From Cordylochernes scorpioides (taxonomy: Eukaryota > Arthropoda > Arachnida > Pseudoscorpiones > Chernetidae): 64,000 bases of DNA. The notes under the pieces were generated by a model. It ran no database searches, had not been told where the DNA came from, and saw nothing but the letters and a program-made list of their open reading frames with translations. The stretch is taken from positions 69,637,337-69,701,336 of the forward strand of contig CP092874.1 in assembly GCA_030710605.1 (NCBI GenBank). The letters run 5' to 3'. The number at the start of each line of letters is the position of its first letter. Positions within the stretch are counted from its first letter, which is position 1. Position numbers and translations under genes: made by a program. Shown piece after piece: positions 1 to 12,400 of the stretch.

Positions 1-330
1 CACGGATGTTTCTTTTATATACAATACAAACTTCTTCTGTCCTTACTGCGATGAAAAAATATATTGGTAGGGCTTGGCTTCTCAGTGGTGAATCCTCCCA
101 GCGGTTTCGCCAAATTAATCCTCGAGACCGCTTCTTAGAGCTCTAATACTGTATTGAACGGTTCTGCTTGTATGCGCAGCACTAAAGGGTAGAATCACAG
201 AAATTGTTTTCAAGAAAACTATGGACATAAGCTTATAGGACAATAGAATTAAATATAAATATTGCATCGAGCAATGCTCTTTCGCAAACAATAAGAACAA
301 GGCCAGTTAGGCATAAATTAATACAAAGCA

Positions 331-566
331 ATATTATGATGCATTAGCGCGCCATCTGTTATCAAAATTCGAAACTATTATAGACGCGTATGATTATTTT
401 TTAAAATAAACAAATTCTACTACCCTTACTGGCGAAACCGCTGGGAGGGTTAATCACTGATGAGCCAGGCCCTCCCATTAATTTTTCCATTGCAGTAAGG
501 GCAGTAGAAATTGTTTATTTTCAAAAAGAATCATACGCGTCTATAATAGTTTCGAATTTTGACAAA
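331..566. mobile_element. Palindromic MITE-like element
   Basis: Two long arms in inverted orientation (about 331-431 and 484-566) share the motif gcgtctataatagtttcgaa and its complement. The centre holds a short spacer with 'gggagggttaatcactgatg'. Related copies lie at about 9231-9475 and 31675-31866, with fragments at 1-175, 1045-1090 and 47845-47900. No coding capacity. Long inverted arms without an ORF fit a non-autonomous DNA transposon; the mobilising transposase is not identified. Confidence 0.6.
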
Positions 567-569
567 GTA

Positions 570-592
<23 letters not shown>
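567..592. repeat. (TA)n microsatellite
   Basis: Pure AT dinucleotide run. A second run sits at about 743-772. The two bracket a fragment of the 'catatcctgacc' dispersed repeat. Confidence 0.9.
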
Positions 593-593
<1 letters not shown>

Positions 594-600
<7 letters not shown>

Positions 601-742
601 GGCATATCCTGACCAAGAGCACATGTGCTTTACAGAAGGCAGAGCGCCATCTGGTGGAACAGAAATCAACTAAACATTGATTTAGCCTGTTCCCTGATAT
701 TTGGCCAACCCAATTTCTTGATAAATCAAGAAAAGCCATCCA
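594..742 (+). repeat. Fragment of dispersed repeat family R1
   Basis: Near-identical to the first half of the copy at 33829-34096. Shared blocks include 'agcgccatctggtggaac' and 'tttggccaacccaatttctt'. It is truncated by the (TA)n run at its right end, so it lacks the ribozyme-core-like motif of the longer copies. Confidence 0.75.
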
Positions 743-819
743 CGTATATATATATATATATATATATATATAATGAGAGGATTTAAGCACGAATGTTTAT
801 ATACAATACAAACTTCTAC

Positions 820-1440
820 TTCACACCTAAACTTCTATAGATGGCGTGTTATTGCTTTCTATAAATAAGAAAATCGATATTTTTTGTCCTACGAAAGCTA
901 GAGATTCTATAATATAGAATATATTTCTGAGATGGTTTATGAACACACTAGAATCAACACTTTGTTTATTAAAAATGTTGTGTATGTAAATAGATGAAGA
1001 TTATTTTCATTCTTTAAAGCCTCATTATGTAAAAATATATGTCATGATGCATAGCGCGCCATCTGTTATGAATATTCGAAACTATTATATCATCCGGTCT
1101 TGGGACCGGCCAAGGCGGAGTTGGTTTCCATAATAAAGGTGAATTATAAAAAGTAAATAATGAAATAGTTACCTTCAGAAGTTGCTAAGTTCATTTATTT
1201 GTTGTGTCGTCCTCGTAGTTTTCTTCCTCGTAGTCTTCACGTCTCTTGTCTCAGTTGTTCTATCCTCACGTCTATATTTAAAGCATGTGAAGTTCCAATA
1301 TTGCCAAATATATATTATAATAAAAATAAATAATCTGTCGAAATAGAATATACATAATCACTGAAAAGCTAATTTATATTATTATTTGAATCAAAATATA
1401 AAAATATTATAATTTTGATGACAAAAAAAGCATTTATAAA
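820..1440. other. AT-rich non-coding stretch
   Basis: No supported ORF or RNA gene. A short fragment of the palindromic MITE (cgccatctgttatgaatattcg) lies near 1050-1085. Confidence 0.6.
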
Positions 1441-1648
1441 CTGCTGGCCACCGTAAATGCGTAAAAACACCCAGAAAGAAGCATGCAAATAACATGAAAT
1501 TTACAACATGCATTAGCGGAGGTGAGATATGCAAATGATTAGAATTACAGCGCAGACGCACATCACGCGCGCCTATGGCTCCACTTCAAAGCACTATTAA
1601 AGGCTTGGAGATTTCGACGATTTCAAGTTCGGCAATTGTGTTTTTCTT

Positions 1649-2400
1649 GTGTTAAAAAAACGATCAATTATACCTCGTATAAAACAGCGATCATCTTTTG
1701 ATCAAGTATCCGAGTTCGATAGAGGAAGGATAGTGGCCTACCGAGATTGTGGATTATCTTTCAGGGAAATCGGTAGTCGTGTTGGACGAAAGCAAACAAC
1801 TGTAAGGCGGATATGTGATCGTTGGATGCAGGAAGGTACGACGGTCCGATGTGTTCGATCGCATCCACCTCAGTGCACCACTTCACGTGCTGACAGACAA
1901 ATTGTGCGCATGGCAGTGACAGATCGCTCATTCACATCACGAACCGTAGCACAGCACATTCAGTCTGTAACGCATCATCCAGTGTCTGCGTGTACCATTC
2001 GACGCCGTTTACAGCAGAGTGGTCTGTCCGCAAGACGTCCATCGTCTACCCTTGACACAGAACCATAGACGTCTCCGCCGCCAATGGTGCGATGAAAGAA
2101 GGATGTGGACGGCAGAATGGAATGAAATTGTCTTTAATGACGAGTCACGCTTCTGTCTGCAACACCACTATGGTCGGATTCGAGTCTGGAGACACCCTGG
2201 AGACAGAATGCTGAACAGTTGCGTTATGCACCGCCACACTGGTCCTGCACCGGGTATTATGGTATGGGGCGGTGTTGGATATCACTCTCGCACTCCTCTA
2301 GTACGCATTGCCGGTACTTTAAACAGCCAACGCTACATCTCCGAGGTGTTGGAGCCAGTTGTCCTTCCTTATCTTCAGGGCTTGCATCCAGCCATATTTC
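1649..2400 (+). pseudogene. Tc1-like transposase, frameshifted and truncated
   Basis: A Tc1/mariner-type cut-and-paste transposase remnant. The first frame (1649-2068, with no in-frame ATG at its beginning) encodes the paired helix-turn-helix DNA-binding region: 'FDRGRIVAYRDCGLSFREIG' followed by 'TTVRRICDRWMQEGT'. A frameshift near 2030-2070 moves the reading into another frame (to about 2400), which has 'IVFNDESRFCLQHHYGRIRVWR' with the first catalytic Asp of the DDE/D triad and 'GIMVWGGVGYHSRTPLVRI'. Homology stops near 2400 before the second Asp block, and unrelated sequence follows. The third acidic residue is therefore missing and the copy cannot be active. It is followed directly by a second, differently decayed Tc1-type copy. 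No terminal inverted repeats were resolved. Confidence 0.85.
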
Positions 2401-2479
2401 AAGATATTATACAATATGCAGCAGGGTTTTCATACATAAATTTCATTTGTACCGTTGCTTCGTTGTCATGATGCTTCGT

Positions 2480-3425
2480 GTAAGAAATATAAGTTATTTC
2501 CAAAACGACGTTTCTGAGTTTGATAGAGGTGGAATTGTAGCCTATCGAGATTGTGGTTTATCGTACCACAGTATTGCCGATCTCATCGGTAGATATCCCA
2601 TGACTGTTAGCAGAATATGGAGTTTAATTTTCAACACGGACAACCGAGAAGACTGACATGTTACTCGCATGTCCTTAATGAACCTTACAGCCACGCCAAG
2701 AGCCCTGAATCAATAAATGGGATCGTTTTAAGTTAAATGTTTCTGCACGAATAGTTAGACGATGTTTGCAGCAGCATGGACTGTTAGCTCTGCAACCATA
2801 ACTTCGGCTACTCTTAACGCAAAATTACACACAGGAGCACCTTCAAAGGTAAGATCAACGAAGAACATGGACTCAGGAATGGCGTATCGTCGTGTTTTCA
2901 TATTAATTCTGGTTATGTTTGCAGCTCCATGATGGTCGCATCCGTGTTTGCGCCATCGTGGAGAAGGCACATTGCCAGCTTGCTTTCGACATCGTCATAC
3001 TTGCTCATCACCTGGGGTGATTATGGTATGGAATGACATTGGATATACGTCTAATACATGTCTTGTTCGCATTCCTGTGATTTTGAACAATCCCCATTAC
3101 ATTCCTGTTGTGCTATGGCCCGTGGCTCTACTATTTATTCGAAATCTGGAAAACGCTAAGTTTTAGAAGGATAATGAACAACCTCATATTGTCACTATGG
3201 TATGGACCTTCCTACAAGTAGAAATGTATGAGTGCACTGGCCAGCATGTTCTCCTGATCTGTCACAAATAGAAAATGTTTAGTCTACGGTTGTTGAACAG
3301 CTGGAGAGTCACATGCCAGTCACTACCGTCGATAAACTGTGGCATCATGTTGAAGCTGCATGGGCAGTTTTGACTGTACATGTAAAAATCTCTGCTTGAC
3401 TCAATGACTAGGCGTATAAGTAATG
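2480..3425 (+). pseudogene. Second Tc1-like transposase, heavily decayed
   Basis: This restarts at the transposase N-terminus: near 2505-2655 the reading frame gives 'VSEFDRGGIVAYRDCGLSYH', paralogous to the copy just upstream. Later pieces in shifting frames resemble the Tc1 central and C-terminal parts: near 2925-3160 'LHDGRIRVCAIV' and 'GVIMVWNDIGYTSNTCLVRI', and near 3235-3400 a 'WPACSPDLSQIENV'-like block followed by a Leu/Trp-rich tail. Several stops and frameshifts make it non-functional. The head-to-tail arrangement with the first copy suggests nested or tandem insertion of related elements. The family call is firm; exact ends are not. Confidence 0.75.
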
Positions 3426-3639
3426 TTATAAATGGCGGCAATTCAAACTAACTGATGATGTTATTATCTCCGCCGCATATATGCAAATAGAGCTGTATTG
3501 TATTCTTTAAGAACGTTGCTGAGATTGGATAAAAATGAATAAATTACAGACGAACTATTTTTTCTGTGTTTCTTTGGATCTTTCGATGAACCTTATTACG
3601 AAATGAAATTTCGATTATAAAGATTGTTGCAAATTCATT

Positions 3640-4425
3640 AGGTTCTTCAAGATAATTTGTGATAACTTCTACAAGATCATTTGTGCTAGATTTTTCAAGA
3701 GATAATCTGTACTAAATTCTTCAAGATAATTTGTGCTAGCTTCTTCAAGAGATAATTTGCACTAGATTTTTCGAGATAATTTGTGCTAGCTTCTTCAAGA
3801 GATAATTTGTACTAGATTCTTCGAGATAATTTGTGCTAGCTTCTTCAAAAGAATTTGTACTAGCTTCTTCAAGAGATAATTTGTGCTAGCTTCTTCACGA
3901 GATAATTTGTGCTAGCTTCTTCAAGAGATAATTTGTACTAGATTCTTCAAAAGAATTTGTACTAGCTTCTTCAAGAGAATTTGAACTAGCTTTTTCAAGA
4001 GAATTCGTACTAGCTTCTTCAAGAGAATTTGTACTAGCTTTTTCAAGAGAATTCGTACTAGCTTTTTCAAGAAAATTTGTACTAGATTCTTCAAGAGAAT
4101 TTGTACTAGCTTCTTCAAGAGAATTTGTACTAGCTTCTTCAAGAGAATTTGTACTAGCTTTTTCAAGAGAATTTGTACTAGCTTCTTCAAGAGAATTTCT
4201 ACTAGCTTTTTCAAGAGAATTTGTACTAGCTTTTTCAAGCGAATTTGTACTAGATTCTTCAAGAAAATTTGTATTAGCTTTTTCAAGAGAATTTGTACTA
4301 GGTTCTAGATAATGTGTACTAGCTACTAGATAATGTGTACTAACTTCTTCAAAATAATATTTTCTAGTTTCTTCAAAGTAATTTTTACTAGTTTCTTCAA
4401 GATAGTTTGTGCTTGTTTCTTAATT
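3640..4425. repeat. 24-26 bp minisatellite array
   Basis: Tandem copies of a unit like 'cttcaagagaatttgtacta'. The left part (to about 3955) uses a ~26-bp variant with 'gataatttgtgctag'. The right part (about 3958-4300) uses a 24-bp variant. Because 24 is divisible by 3, the minus strand shows a spurious open frame of repeated KKLVQILL. Edges decay into diverged units. Confidence 0.9.
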
Positions 4426-4549
4426 TTTTTTTTGTTTCTTTGAGGAACGATAGAATATAATACGATAGAACATAATAGAATAGAAGGGCACATCCTGATC
4501 GTGAAACTGAATGTTACTGTTGGCGCGCTTCCTGCCATCTATAATAATA

Positions 4550-5255
4550 TATCAACTATCATTTGATTTTTTATTTTCAGAGTTGGGCTATACCATTTTC
4601 TTGAAATATAAAGGAAATCCAACGAGACTTATTAACCTTAAATTATTTTAAAACCTAAAATAGTTTTTAAAGCACTTTAGGCTTCATACTCATTTTCATG
4701 AAGTAAAATATGCGATTGATCTCTCTATTTTGGTTTGGAACTTCCCTGATGAGGGTCTAAAGCCAAAAATGCGTTCTTGGTTGATTTTTGTTCTTGATAT
4801 TTCAAGAAAAGGTTATATCCTAACTCTGAAAAAATCAACAGATTGATTCTACAGTTGACATATTTTCGATAAATAGCAGAAAGTCATCAATAATATTCAA
4901 ACTCTCAAATCTGCACATTTTGAGGAATTGTTAGGTTGATTGACTCAAGACTTCCTCCAACGTTCGCTGATTAACAAGAAAGCTCGTTGTGGAAGTTGTA
5001 AAACTGATAGAGGTGGTGACTATACTCCCTGTTGAAAAATGAGGAAAAGTTAGAAAAAGATTTTGAGAAATAAATAAATAAATGAATAATTTAAATAATT
5101 TTTTTTGTGATTAACTATTGTATTTACAGTAGGCAGGTGATATTCTGGAGGTAGTGAACGACAAGATTTGATGAATTTAACATGATGAGCTTTATTCTAT
5201 TATGATAATTTGATACATAACAATAAACTAATTTCAATCGGAGTAATTATCCTGA
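4550..5255. other. Non-coding stretch
   Basis: AT-rich, no supported gene. Sequence at about 4478-4545 ('cacatcctgatcgtg') is a fragment of the short palindromic family best seen at 39301-39452. Confidence 0.5.
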
Positions 5256-5302
5256 ACTATTATGCTAATCACCAATCTTTTTGATAACTTTAGCCTTACG
5301 CT

Positions 5303-5815
5303 TTCCGCAGTTTCTACAACGGGCTTTTTATCAACTTCTTTATCCTTTTCACCTTCTTCAGCTTCTATAACAGGCTTCTTATCAACTTATTTAACCTATT
5401 CACTTTATTCAGTTTCTATAACAGGCTTCTTATCAACTTCTTTAGCCTATTCACTTTATTCAGCTTCTATAACAGGCTTCTTATCAACTTCTTTAACCTT
5501 TTCACTTTATTCAGCTTCTATAACAGGCTTCTTATCAACTTCTTTAGCCTATTCACTTTATTCAGCTTCTATAACAGGCTTCTTCTCAACTTCTTTAACC
5601 TTTTCACTTTATTCAGCTTCTATAACAGGCTTCTTATCAACTTCTTTAGCCTATTCACTTTATTCAGCTTCTATAACAGGCTTCTTATCAACTTCTTTAA
5701 CCTTTTCACTTTATTCAGCTTCTATAACAGGCTTCTTATAAACTTCCTTAGCCTATTCACTTTATTCAGCTTCTATAACAGGCTTCTTATCAACTTCTTT
5801 AGCCTTTTATTCTTT
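5303..5815 (-). repeat. 51-bp tandem repeat, probably part of a decayed BEL element
   Basis: About ten copies of a 51-bp unit built on 'cttctataacaggcttctta'. On the minus strand the unit reads as a Glu/Lys-rich 17-residue repeat (AE*SE*AKEVDKKPVIE type) in which two Glu codons have become TAA and TAG. The same acidic, Lys-rich composition occurs in the intact frame at 7900-8248 of the same element, so the array probably expanded from an element-encoded low-complexity segment. It adjoins an LTR-like block at 5815-6013. Confidence 0.8.
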
Positions 5816-6013
5816 TCCTCTGAGCTTGAGTTCTTTATCACCTTCGCTCAGGCACTCCTATCCTCATAAACTATCCTTACAAACAATCCTTACAATCCTC
5901 CTACGGCTATCCCGCCGTGCCTTTTATACCTTGCTTGAGCAAAGTCTCACCTCATTGGCTCTCTTTGTCACGTGATCAGCAAATTATTTTATACAAATGA
6001 ATTAGTTTTAACA
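5815..6013 (-). repeat. LTR remnant of decayed BEL/Pao element (3' side)
   Basis: Shares about 190 bp with 8777-8967, including 'tcctctgagcttgagttctt' and 'cgtgccttttataccttgct'. Read on the minus strand it starts TGTTAAAAC directly after a purine-rich tract (complement of 6014-6029, gtgggag), as expected for the polypurine tract/3' LTR junction. It also carries a CCAAT-like motif, a CACGTG E-box and a TATAAAAGG box, the layout of an LTR promoter. Confidence 0.7.
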
Positions 6014-8250
6014 TTCTCCCACCAATTTTAACAAAGAAATGGACAAAATTAAATTTTCGTCCACTATTTACACTTAATATGAAAGGTTTGCATCTTTTAA
6101 GAACTATATCTGCCAAGCCTTTTACTTTCTCTCCCATACCTGCTTTTGCAAATCCTTGGAATAGTCTCAGTCTTTCTCCTCAATATAATCAAAATGAATT
6201 GCTCCCTTGCATGACCATTCTTTATATGCATTTCCCAAATTTGTTTTTCTACGAAGGGATGATCTCCTGGTAGAATGACTGGAATTTTGAATTCTTCTGG
6301 GACTTGTCCATGTAAAAGTTTACATTCAACACACCATAGACCCTCAGAGCTCTTAAGGATCTTCAAACTTTTGATAAAACTCGACTTCTCTATAGACGCT
6401 ATCTCTTGAATCACTTTAAAACGCCTCTTTTCTGCAAATTACAATTCAGACACTTTCAAAGGACCCATTTCTGAAAACTGTTTTTTAAGTTTTCCTATGA
6501 ATCTTAAAACATAAGACATTATTCCAATGTTGAGAAGATAGTCAGATCTTCTTGTCAAAAACCAATCATTATAATCTACGTTCAAATTAATATTTGTAAT
6601 CACAATCTTCTCCTCAGAACATACTTCCTGCTGATCTATCGTGGGCTCCGATTTAGGCTATGATTCTTTAGGTTCCTTCAACCATCCGGGGCCCTCCCAC
6701 CATCTACTTCGTACAAACTGGTATGGAGAGCATCCTCGAGACAAAAGATCAGCTGGGTTTAAATGCCCTGGTATGAACCTCCAATCGTTTAAATTGGTAG
6801 TAGACTGAATTTCTTCGACTCGGTTTCTCACGAAAACCCGCCATTCAATTTCTCTCTTTATCCAGCTCAAGACCGTAGAAGAATCAGACCAAAGAGTCAT
6901 TTTACATTTTCTTTTCAGAGCAGTGTGAATAGAGTTGGCCAATCTAGATCCCAGTACCATGGCCATCAATTCCAGTCGAGAGATTGTAATCCTTTTTATT
7001 GGCGCCAATCTTGCTTTACTCCATATCAAAGTTATAATATATTTTCCATTCACTCCACTCCTTAAATAGGCGACTGCTCCATAAGCTACTCGACTGGCAT
7101 CACAAAAGATATGAATTTCCGTGGGGAACACAATATCATTCCACATATATCTGGGTATCTTTATTAATTCAATGAATCTCATTTGATCACACCAAGTTTG
7201 AAAAACACAAGTCATACTTTCAGGCAATGGTGTATCCCATCCTATTCTTAAATCCCAAGATCGCTGCAGCAATAATTTTGGTGCTACGAGAACTGGGGCA
7301 CATAATCCAAGTGGATCAAATATCCGCTGAACCCCTGACATTCCCATTCCCATCCCTGGACACTTTATTTTTCCGTTTATCATTACTCTTCACAATTCAT
7401 CCTTTCATACTTCATCTCTAAGGTTAGAAATAATCGTTATTTCTCCTTAAAACAAATTTCGATTTTTCGTTCAAAAGAAACCCATGCGGGATAATTTTCA
7501 AATTTCGTTCCACTAGTCGTTTCGTTAATCTTGAAGGGAGGATTACATTTTAAGGGAATTCACATTTTAATATATCTTCCCTTTTGTTCCAAACGATCTC
7601 CAATGCTTTCGTAAAAGGCTCTTAACTCGAAGTATCATCAAATGAATACTCCCACTCTCTTACGTTAGTTTTCGCCCTTTCCATAATCTCGGTGGCAGAC
7701 CTTTGAAACTCTTGGACCTCTAACTTTGTTTTCAGAGGGACAACACAGTTTTCCATATAGAAGGACTGAGCCAACATCTTTGCCATCATTTCTAGAGAAC
7801 CCTTTATCGTTTGAAGATGGTACTCAATTACGACATTCAGCAAAAATGGACTACAATTTAGGCCGAAAACAAGTCTTTTATGCCTAAAAGCCATCATTTC
7901 TCTATCCTCTTTTACCTTTTTGGCTTTTGTTTCAGAATCTGTTATTTTCTCATCTTTAGCTTTATCAGTTCTATAATATTTGACTTTACCAACTTCTTTA
8001 GAATCCTCAAATTCACTTGCTTTAGTTTCCTCTTCTGAATCCTTTACTTCATCAACGCTTTCAGCTGCCATTCTAGAATTGTTTACTGATCCATAACCTT
8101 CAATTACCGTTTTAGAATCTCTTGCTCCATCACCCTTTGGTTCAGCTTCAGAATCCTTTACAACGCCTTTGGATTCAGGCTCCAAATCCTCTGTGTTATT
8201 TACATCAGTATCTTCATATTTTTCATTAACAGTTTCTTCTTGCTCCAACT
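6014..8250 (-). pseudogene. Decayed BEL/Pao retrotransposon pol
   Basis: Pieces of a BEL/Pao polyprotein on the minus strand, in 5' to 3' order of the element. About 7905-7622 is a reverse-transcriptase C-terminal part: 'VFGLNCSPFLLNVVIEYHL', then 'SFYMENCVV' where the catalytic Y-V-D-N block of relatives has become Y-M-E-N. About 7340-6658 is the connection and RNase H: 'RIFDPLGLCAPV', 'IFCDASRVAYGAVAYL', 'RITISRLELMAMV', 'WSDSSTVLSWI', 'GHLNPADLLSRGC'. About 6414-6240 is the region before the integrase zinc finger, 'LPGDHPFVEKQIWEMHIKNGH'. A SINE (7340-7510) separates the RT and RNase H pieces. The upstream frame (7905-8248) is Glu/Lys-rich low complexity. It is only distantly related to the BEL element at 54-60 kb. 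Loss of the RT aspartate, frameshifts and the insertion make it dead. Confidence 0.85.
7340..7510 (+). mobile_element. tRNA-derived SINE (family S1), 5'-truncated
   Basis: Body sequence 'ccctggacactttatttttc' followed by 'aaggttagaaataatcgtta', shared with copies at 23634-23800 and 44659-44881 (reverse). The tRNA head seen in the 44.8-kb copy is missing here. It is inserted into the minus-strand BEL pol remnant and has replaced the join between RT and RNase H. Confidence 0.8.
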
Positions 8251-8776
8251 CTTCCTTATTAAGGCTCTTTTCTAATGTATATTCATCACTTGCCTCGTGA
8301 CTTTAGTTTCCTCATCTTTAGTTAAAGTATCTTTGACGCGCATCCTCATTTTCAGTTGTATGTGTTCAGCTGTATCATTAGCTTCTTCTTCATCTTTAGT
8401 AATATATTATTTTTCTTTAGATTCAACTTAATTATCACGTACCTTTGAACCAACAACTTTTTGTCTGCTTACACAATATGCTAATTTTATGTTCTATATT
8501 AAATCTTTCCTGTATTTTTTTTCACAATTCTCGAATTCTCTATCAATCTCTTTATCAGCAATATCTTCTTTGGCCAACAAAACCATATGGCACTGCTCAT
8601 TCAATGCTACAAGCTCTATATGAAGACTCGAGCCTATTATATTTTGCATAAACCTGATCTCTATCAATGCAAGACTTTTTTTAACTCTGCATATATATCA
8701 TTAAATAATTCAGTAAAAATACCTCTCAAAGCTTTTCTTCTGAACTTGAGTTCTTTATCTCTAGGCTCAGGCTTCA

Positions 8777-8967
8777 TAACCAACTTTTCCTCTGAGCTTG
8801 AGTTCTTTAACTCCTTCACTCAGACACTCCTATCCTCATAAACAATCCTTACAATCCTCCGCCGGCCATCTCGCCGTGCCTTTTATACCTTGCTTGCGCA
8901 AAGTCTCACCTCATTAGCTCTTTGTCACGTGATCAGCAAATGATATTATTCAAATGAATTAGCTTTA
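8777..8967 (-). repeat. LTR remnant of decayed BEL/Pao element (5' side)
   Basis: Partner of 5815-6013, with the same TATA-like block and CACGTG. Between them lies about 2.8 kb of BEL pol debris, which fits one element whose LTRs have diverged. The outer end (TGTTAAAAC in the partner) is mutated here. Confidence 0.65.
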
Positions 8968-9230
8968 AGACCTGTGTATCCCTGAATTAGGAGCCATTAC
9001 AATGTACTTTCAGCCTTTTAAATATCTAAATGAAGTCATCGATTAGTTAATATTTATCCATTTTCAGTTGCTCGATCAGAAAATGCCTCTTATTTTATTT
9101 GCCACGTGTTTTTCAAACCAAACATTTCCTACTGTCTTTACTGCAATAGAAAAACATTGAGAGGGCCTGGGTCATTGATGACAAACAGTCTTTATAGGTA
9201 TGTTAAATTTTTCAACAATGCAACAATTCA

Positions 9231-9475
9231 TTATATCATGATGCATTAGCGCGCCATCTGTTATGAGAATTCAAAACTATTATAGACACGTATAATTCTT
9301 TTTTAAAAAATCTACCGCTTAATGAAAAATGAAAAAATTAATAGGAGGGCCTGGCTGTGGTGAATCCTCCCAGAGGTTTCACTAATTTTTCCATTGCAGT
9401 AAGGGCAGTAGAAATTGTTAATTTTTAAAAGAATCATATGCGTCTATAATAGTTTCGTATTTTCAATTCATTATA
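9231..9475. mobile_element. Palindromic MITE-like element (copy 2)
   Basis: Left arm about 9236-9310 and right arm about 9399-9466 in inverted orientation, same family as 331-566. A further fragment with 'gagagggcctgggtcattga' precedes it at about 9130-9190. Confidence 0.6.
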
Positions 9476-9479
9476 TAAA

Positions 9480-12400
9480 CAATAACGTTGATTTATGCAT
9501 CTGATTAATTTATAAACAAATTTCATTGTTAATTAATTTCATTATTGATATTTTCTTAATAGCCTCCAAAATATCTCTCACCAAACTCCAATTTTATCCA
9601 GCTCCATGTGTGTAATTTACTTTTTGAAATATTCCATTGCGTATATATATATAGTGTATAAGTGTATAATGAATAGACAACACAATATAGAAATATATAA
9701 ACCTATTTATTTACCCCTTCTCAATAAACATCAATCATTAAAATTCACCACGGATTTGACTAGATAGAAATTATCCAAAAGACCAAGTGGGAATAGAAAA
9801 CATATGCAAAATATTTATATTTATATATATATATATTTCTTTTAATGTAGAAGCCAACATCACAATGTCTAAAAATATACCATCTTTACAGACATATTCA
9901 CGAGAAATAAGTTGTTTTTTTTTATTTTAAAATTGCTTATTTTTTAATATATCGTTTGTTTTAAAAAATAAGTATTACAAAAACAATATGAATATTGAGT
10001 GTTATCTGTGAAAGCGAGTATTTCATAGGAAATTATAGCAAACACCAATGGTAAAACCCGCATATTTATAATTTAATATATAAATATATTCATGATAAAA
10101 TTGTGAAAAAAGTATTAAAATTACAAATATATTCTCACAATGAGTATCTTTTTTATTTAAAAAACGCTTAAAATAGACATATTCCATAAAATAGTTAAAT
10201 TACAAACCAATTCAAAATTTTCAGTTATACAAATTTTCAGCTATAAATATCCACGCTGCGAGTTTGTTTTTTGTAAATATTTCTGGTGGGATAAAGTCGA
10301 TTTTATAGTAAGCCCGTTGAAGAGCGATTAACGCTTGAAAGCTAGTGTTTTTTAAATAAAAAAGATACTCATTGTGAGAATATATTTGTAATTTTAATAT
10401 AAATATATATTTGAAATAAAAGAGGTAGCAATACTATATAAAGTGGAATATTGAATATGTATAATATTTAATTGAGCGCGCGCGCCTTTATAAATTTACC
10501 AAATTTATTATTGACCTGAAAAAAATGAAATTGTTTTAAAAAATTTAAATTTTATCTCAATTTTTATTTTTATAATCATATTTTGAGATAATATCTCATA
10601 TCATATAGTTTATATATAATATAAAAAAGACTCGAATAAATTAATATAAACATATTTTACCTTATAAATTTTCACGCACATTTTTGATTTAGCAAGGTCA
10701 TAGTGGTTGTCTTGGAGTTAGGAAGAAATAGTGTCTTGAGGTCAGATAATAAGAAATCGGCAAGGAAGAAATAAATACGGCAATATTTCTTCATACCTCC
10801 CAGTTTCACACTTTAAAGGCATTTTTTTTTTATGATTTAATAAATTTTAATGGCAACATTTAACGATATTTTAAAATGTTGTAGCAATATTTTAGATTTT
10901 AAATGAAAATGTTCATATAGTGACATTATTTTTTGTAAATTTTTATATCTATTTCATTTCCAGATAAAACTCGTTCATATTTAACACAAATGGTTACAAC
11001 TTTAATTAGAATGAAACTAAGAGTATTATGATGCGATATAAAACTTACGAAATATAAAATTATTGTTGTGACGAGAAAAGATTTAGCAACAAAAGTCTAA
11101 AAAAGGTTTAAATGCTATATAAAAGTCTTAAAAACGTAGAATATGCACATTCTCATTCTGAACAAAATTATTATCATTGTGATGAATGTTAAAAAAAAAC
11201 TTTTTTTTTCTTTGAATAAAATGGAGATTTTTAAAAGGTTACAAAATAGGAAAGTTTCAATATGAAAAATCTCAATTAAAATCGAAAAAGGTTTCTGATT
11301 AAAAATTTCAAAATCTTTAAATAAAAAGACATATATTGGATCAAAATATGCATTTTTTAATTAAAGATCTATTTATGGATTGCTCTATTTTCAAAACATT
11401 TTAAAATAATATTATGTAAATATAAAACTTTGTTTTTTTTAATATTTTAAAACGCTTTAAGACTACAAATATTGTTTTCAAAGTGTAAAATATTATGCAC
11501 CAAAATAAAGAGATGATTTTATATAAAATGTCGTAATAAAATCAAAATAGCATATAATAAGTATTATGTTTTTATTAGGAAAATATATTTCCTGGAACTG
11601 AAAATAAAGCCATCTCAGCATTGTAATAAATGAAGCCTATATTGGCGATCATTTAATTAATCATTGTATCGAATGGATATTTGATTTAGAAATTTCAATA
11701 TTTTATTAATTAATAATCCAATGTATATACAACTTATTTATTAAAAATATATTTTAGGTATTTTTTCAGAATCATTATCATTAGTTTTAAATTATATATT
11801 TAAATTATGGTTATTTTTCAAATACTTTTAGCTTTTTTTTACATAATAATATGAATTTTCCCAAATTCCTCCCAAAACTGTTTATAAAGCTGAGTTGAGC
11901 CACTTTTTGTTTTATCTTTCCATTTTATAATATTTTTAATTAGTCGGCAGATATTTTTAACGTGTCTAATGTCGATGATTGTTAGGAGTGTTAGAAAATA
12001 GCAGAATGTCGAATTCAAATGTCAGATTAAATTACTTATTATGTGAATAACTATACTATATAGTCTGTTGAAGTTTACGCAAGAAGTAATAATTATTAAA
12101 TATTACTTCTCTCTCTTCAACGGTTTTTCACAAAACTGGTTTGTTTGATAATTTGACTATTAAATATTAGTACACAAATAAGTACTTCTGAAACATTTAT
12201 TATTTCTCAAATATCATTCCCTACTATCAAATGGCATACTATAAAGCTAATACTATATGTTGTGGGTTAATTGTTACACTTAAATACTAATGTATTTATA
12301 TAAATATATGGATCGTGAATACTTTTCAAAATAGAGTAAATACTTTGGAATTATTTTATGACAAAATAGCGTGTACTTTTATAAAGATATAATTTCCTAT

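Noticed and set aside
521..790. Minus-strand ORF with YIYIYI repeats
   Set aside because: Produced by the two (TA)n runs; no protein support.
3921..4286. 121-residue KKLVQILL repeat protein
   Set aside because: 24-bp minisatellite read in frame; neighbouring units with 26-bp period break it.
4746..4790. Hammerhead/Penelope motif at ctgatgaggg
   Set aside because: Sequence after it (tctaaagccaaaaatgcg) has no GAAA and only a weak stem.
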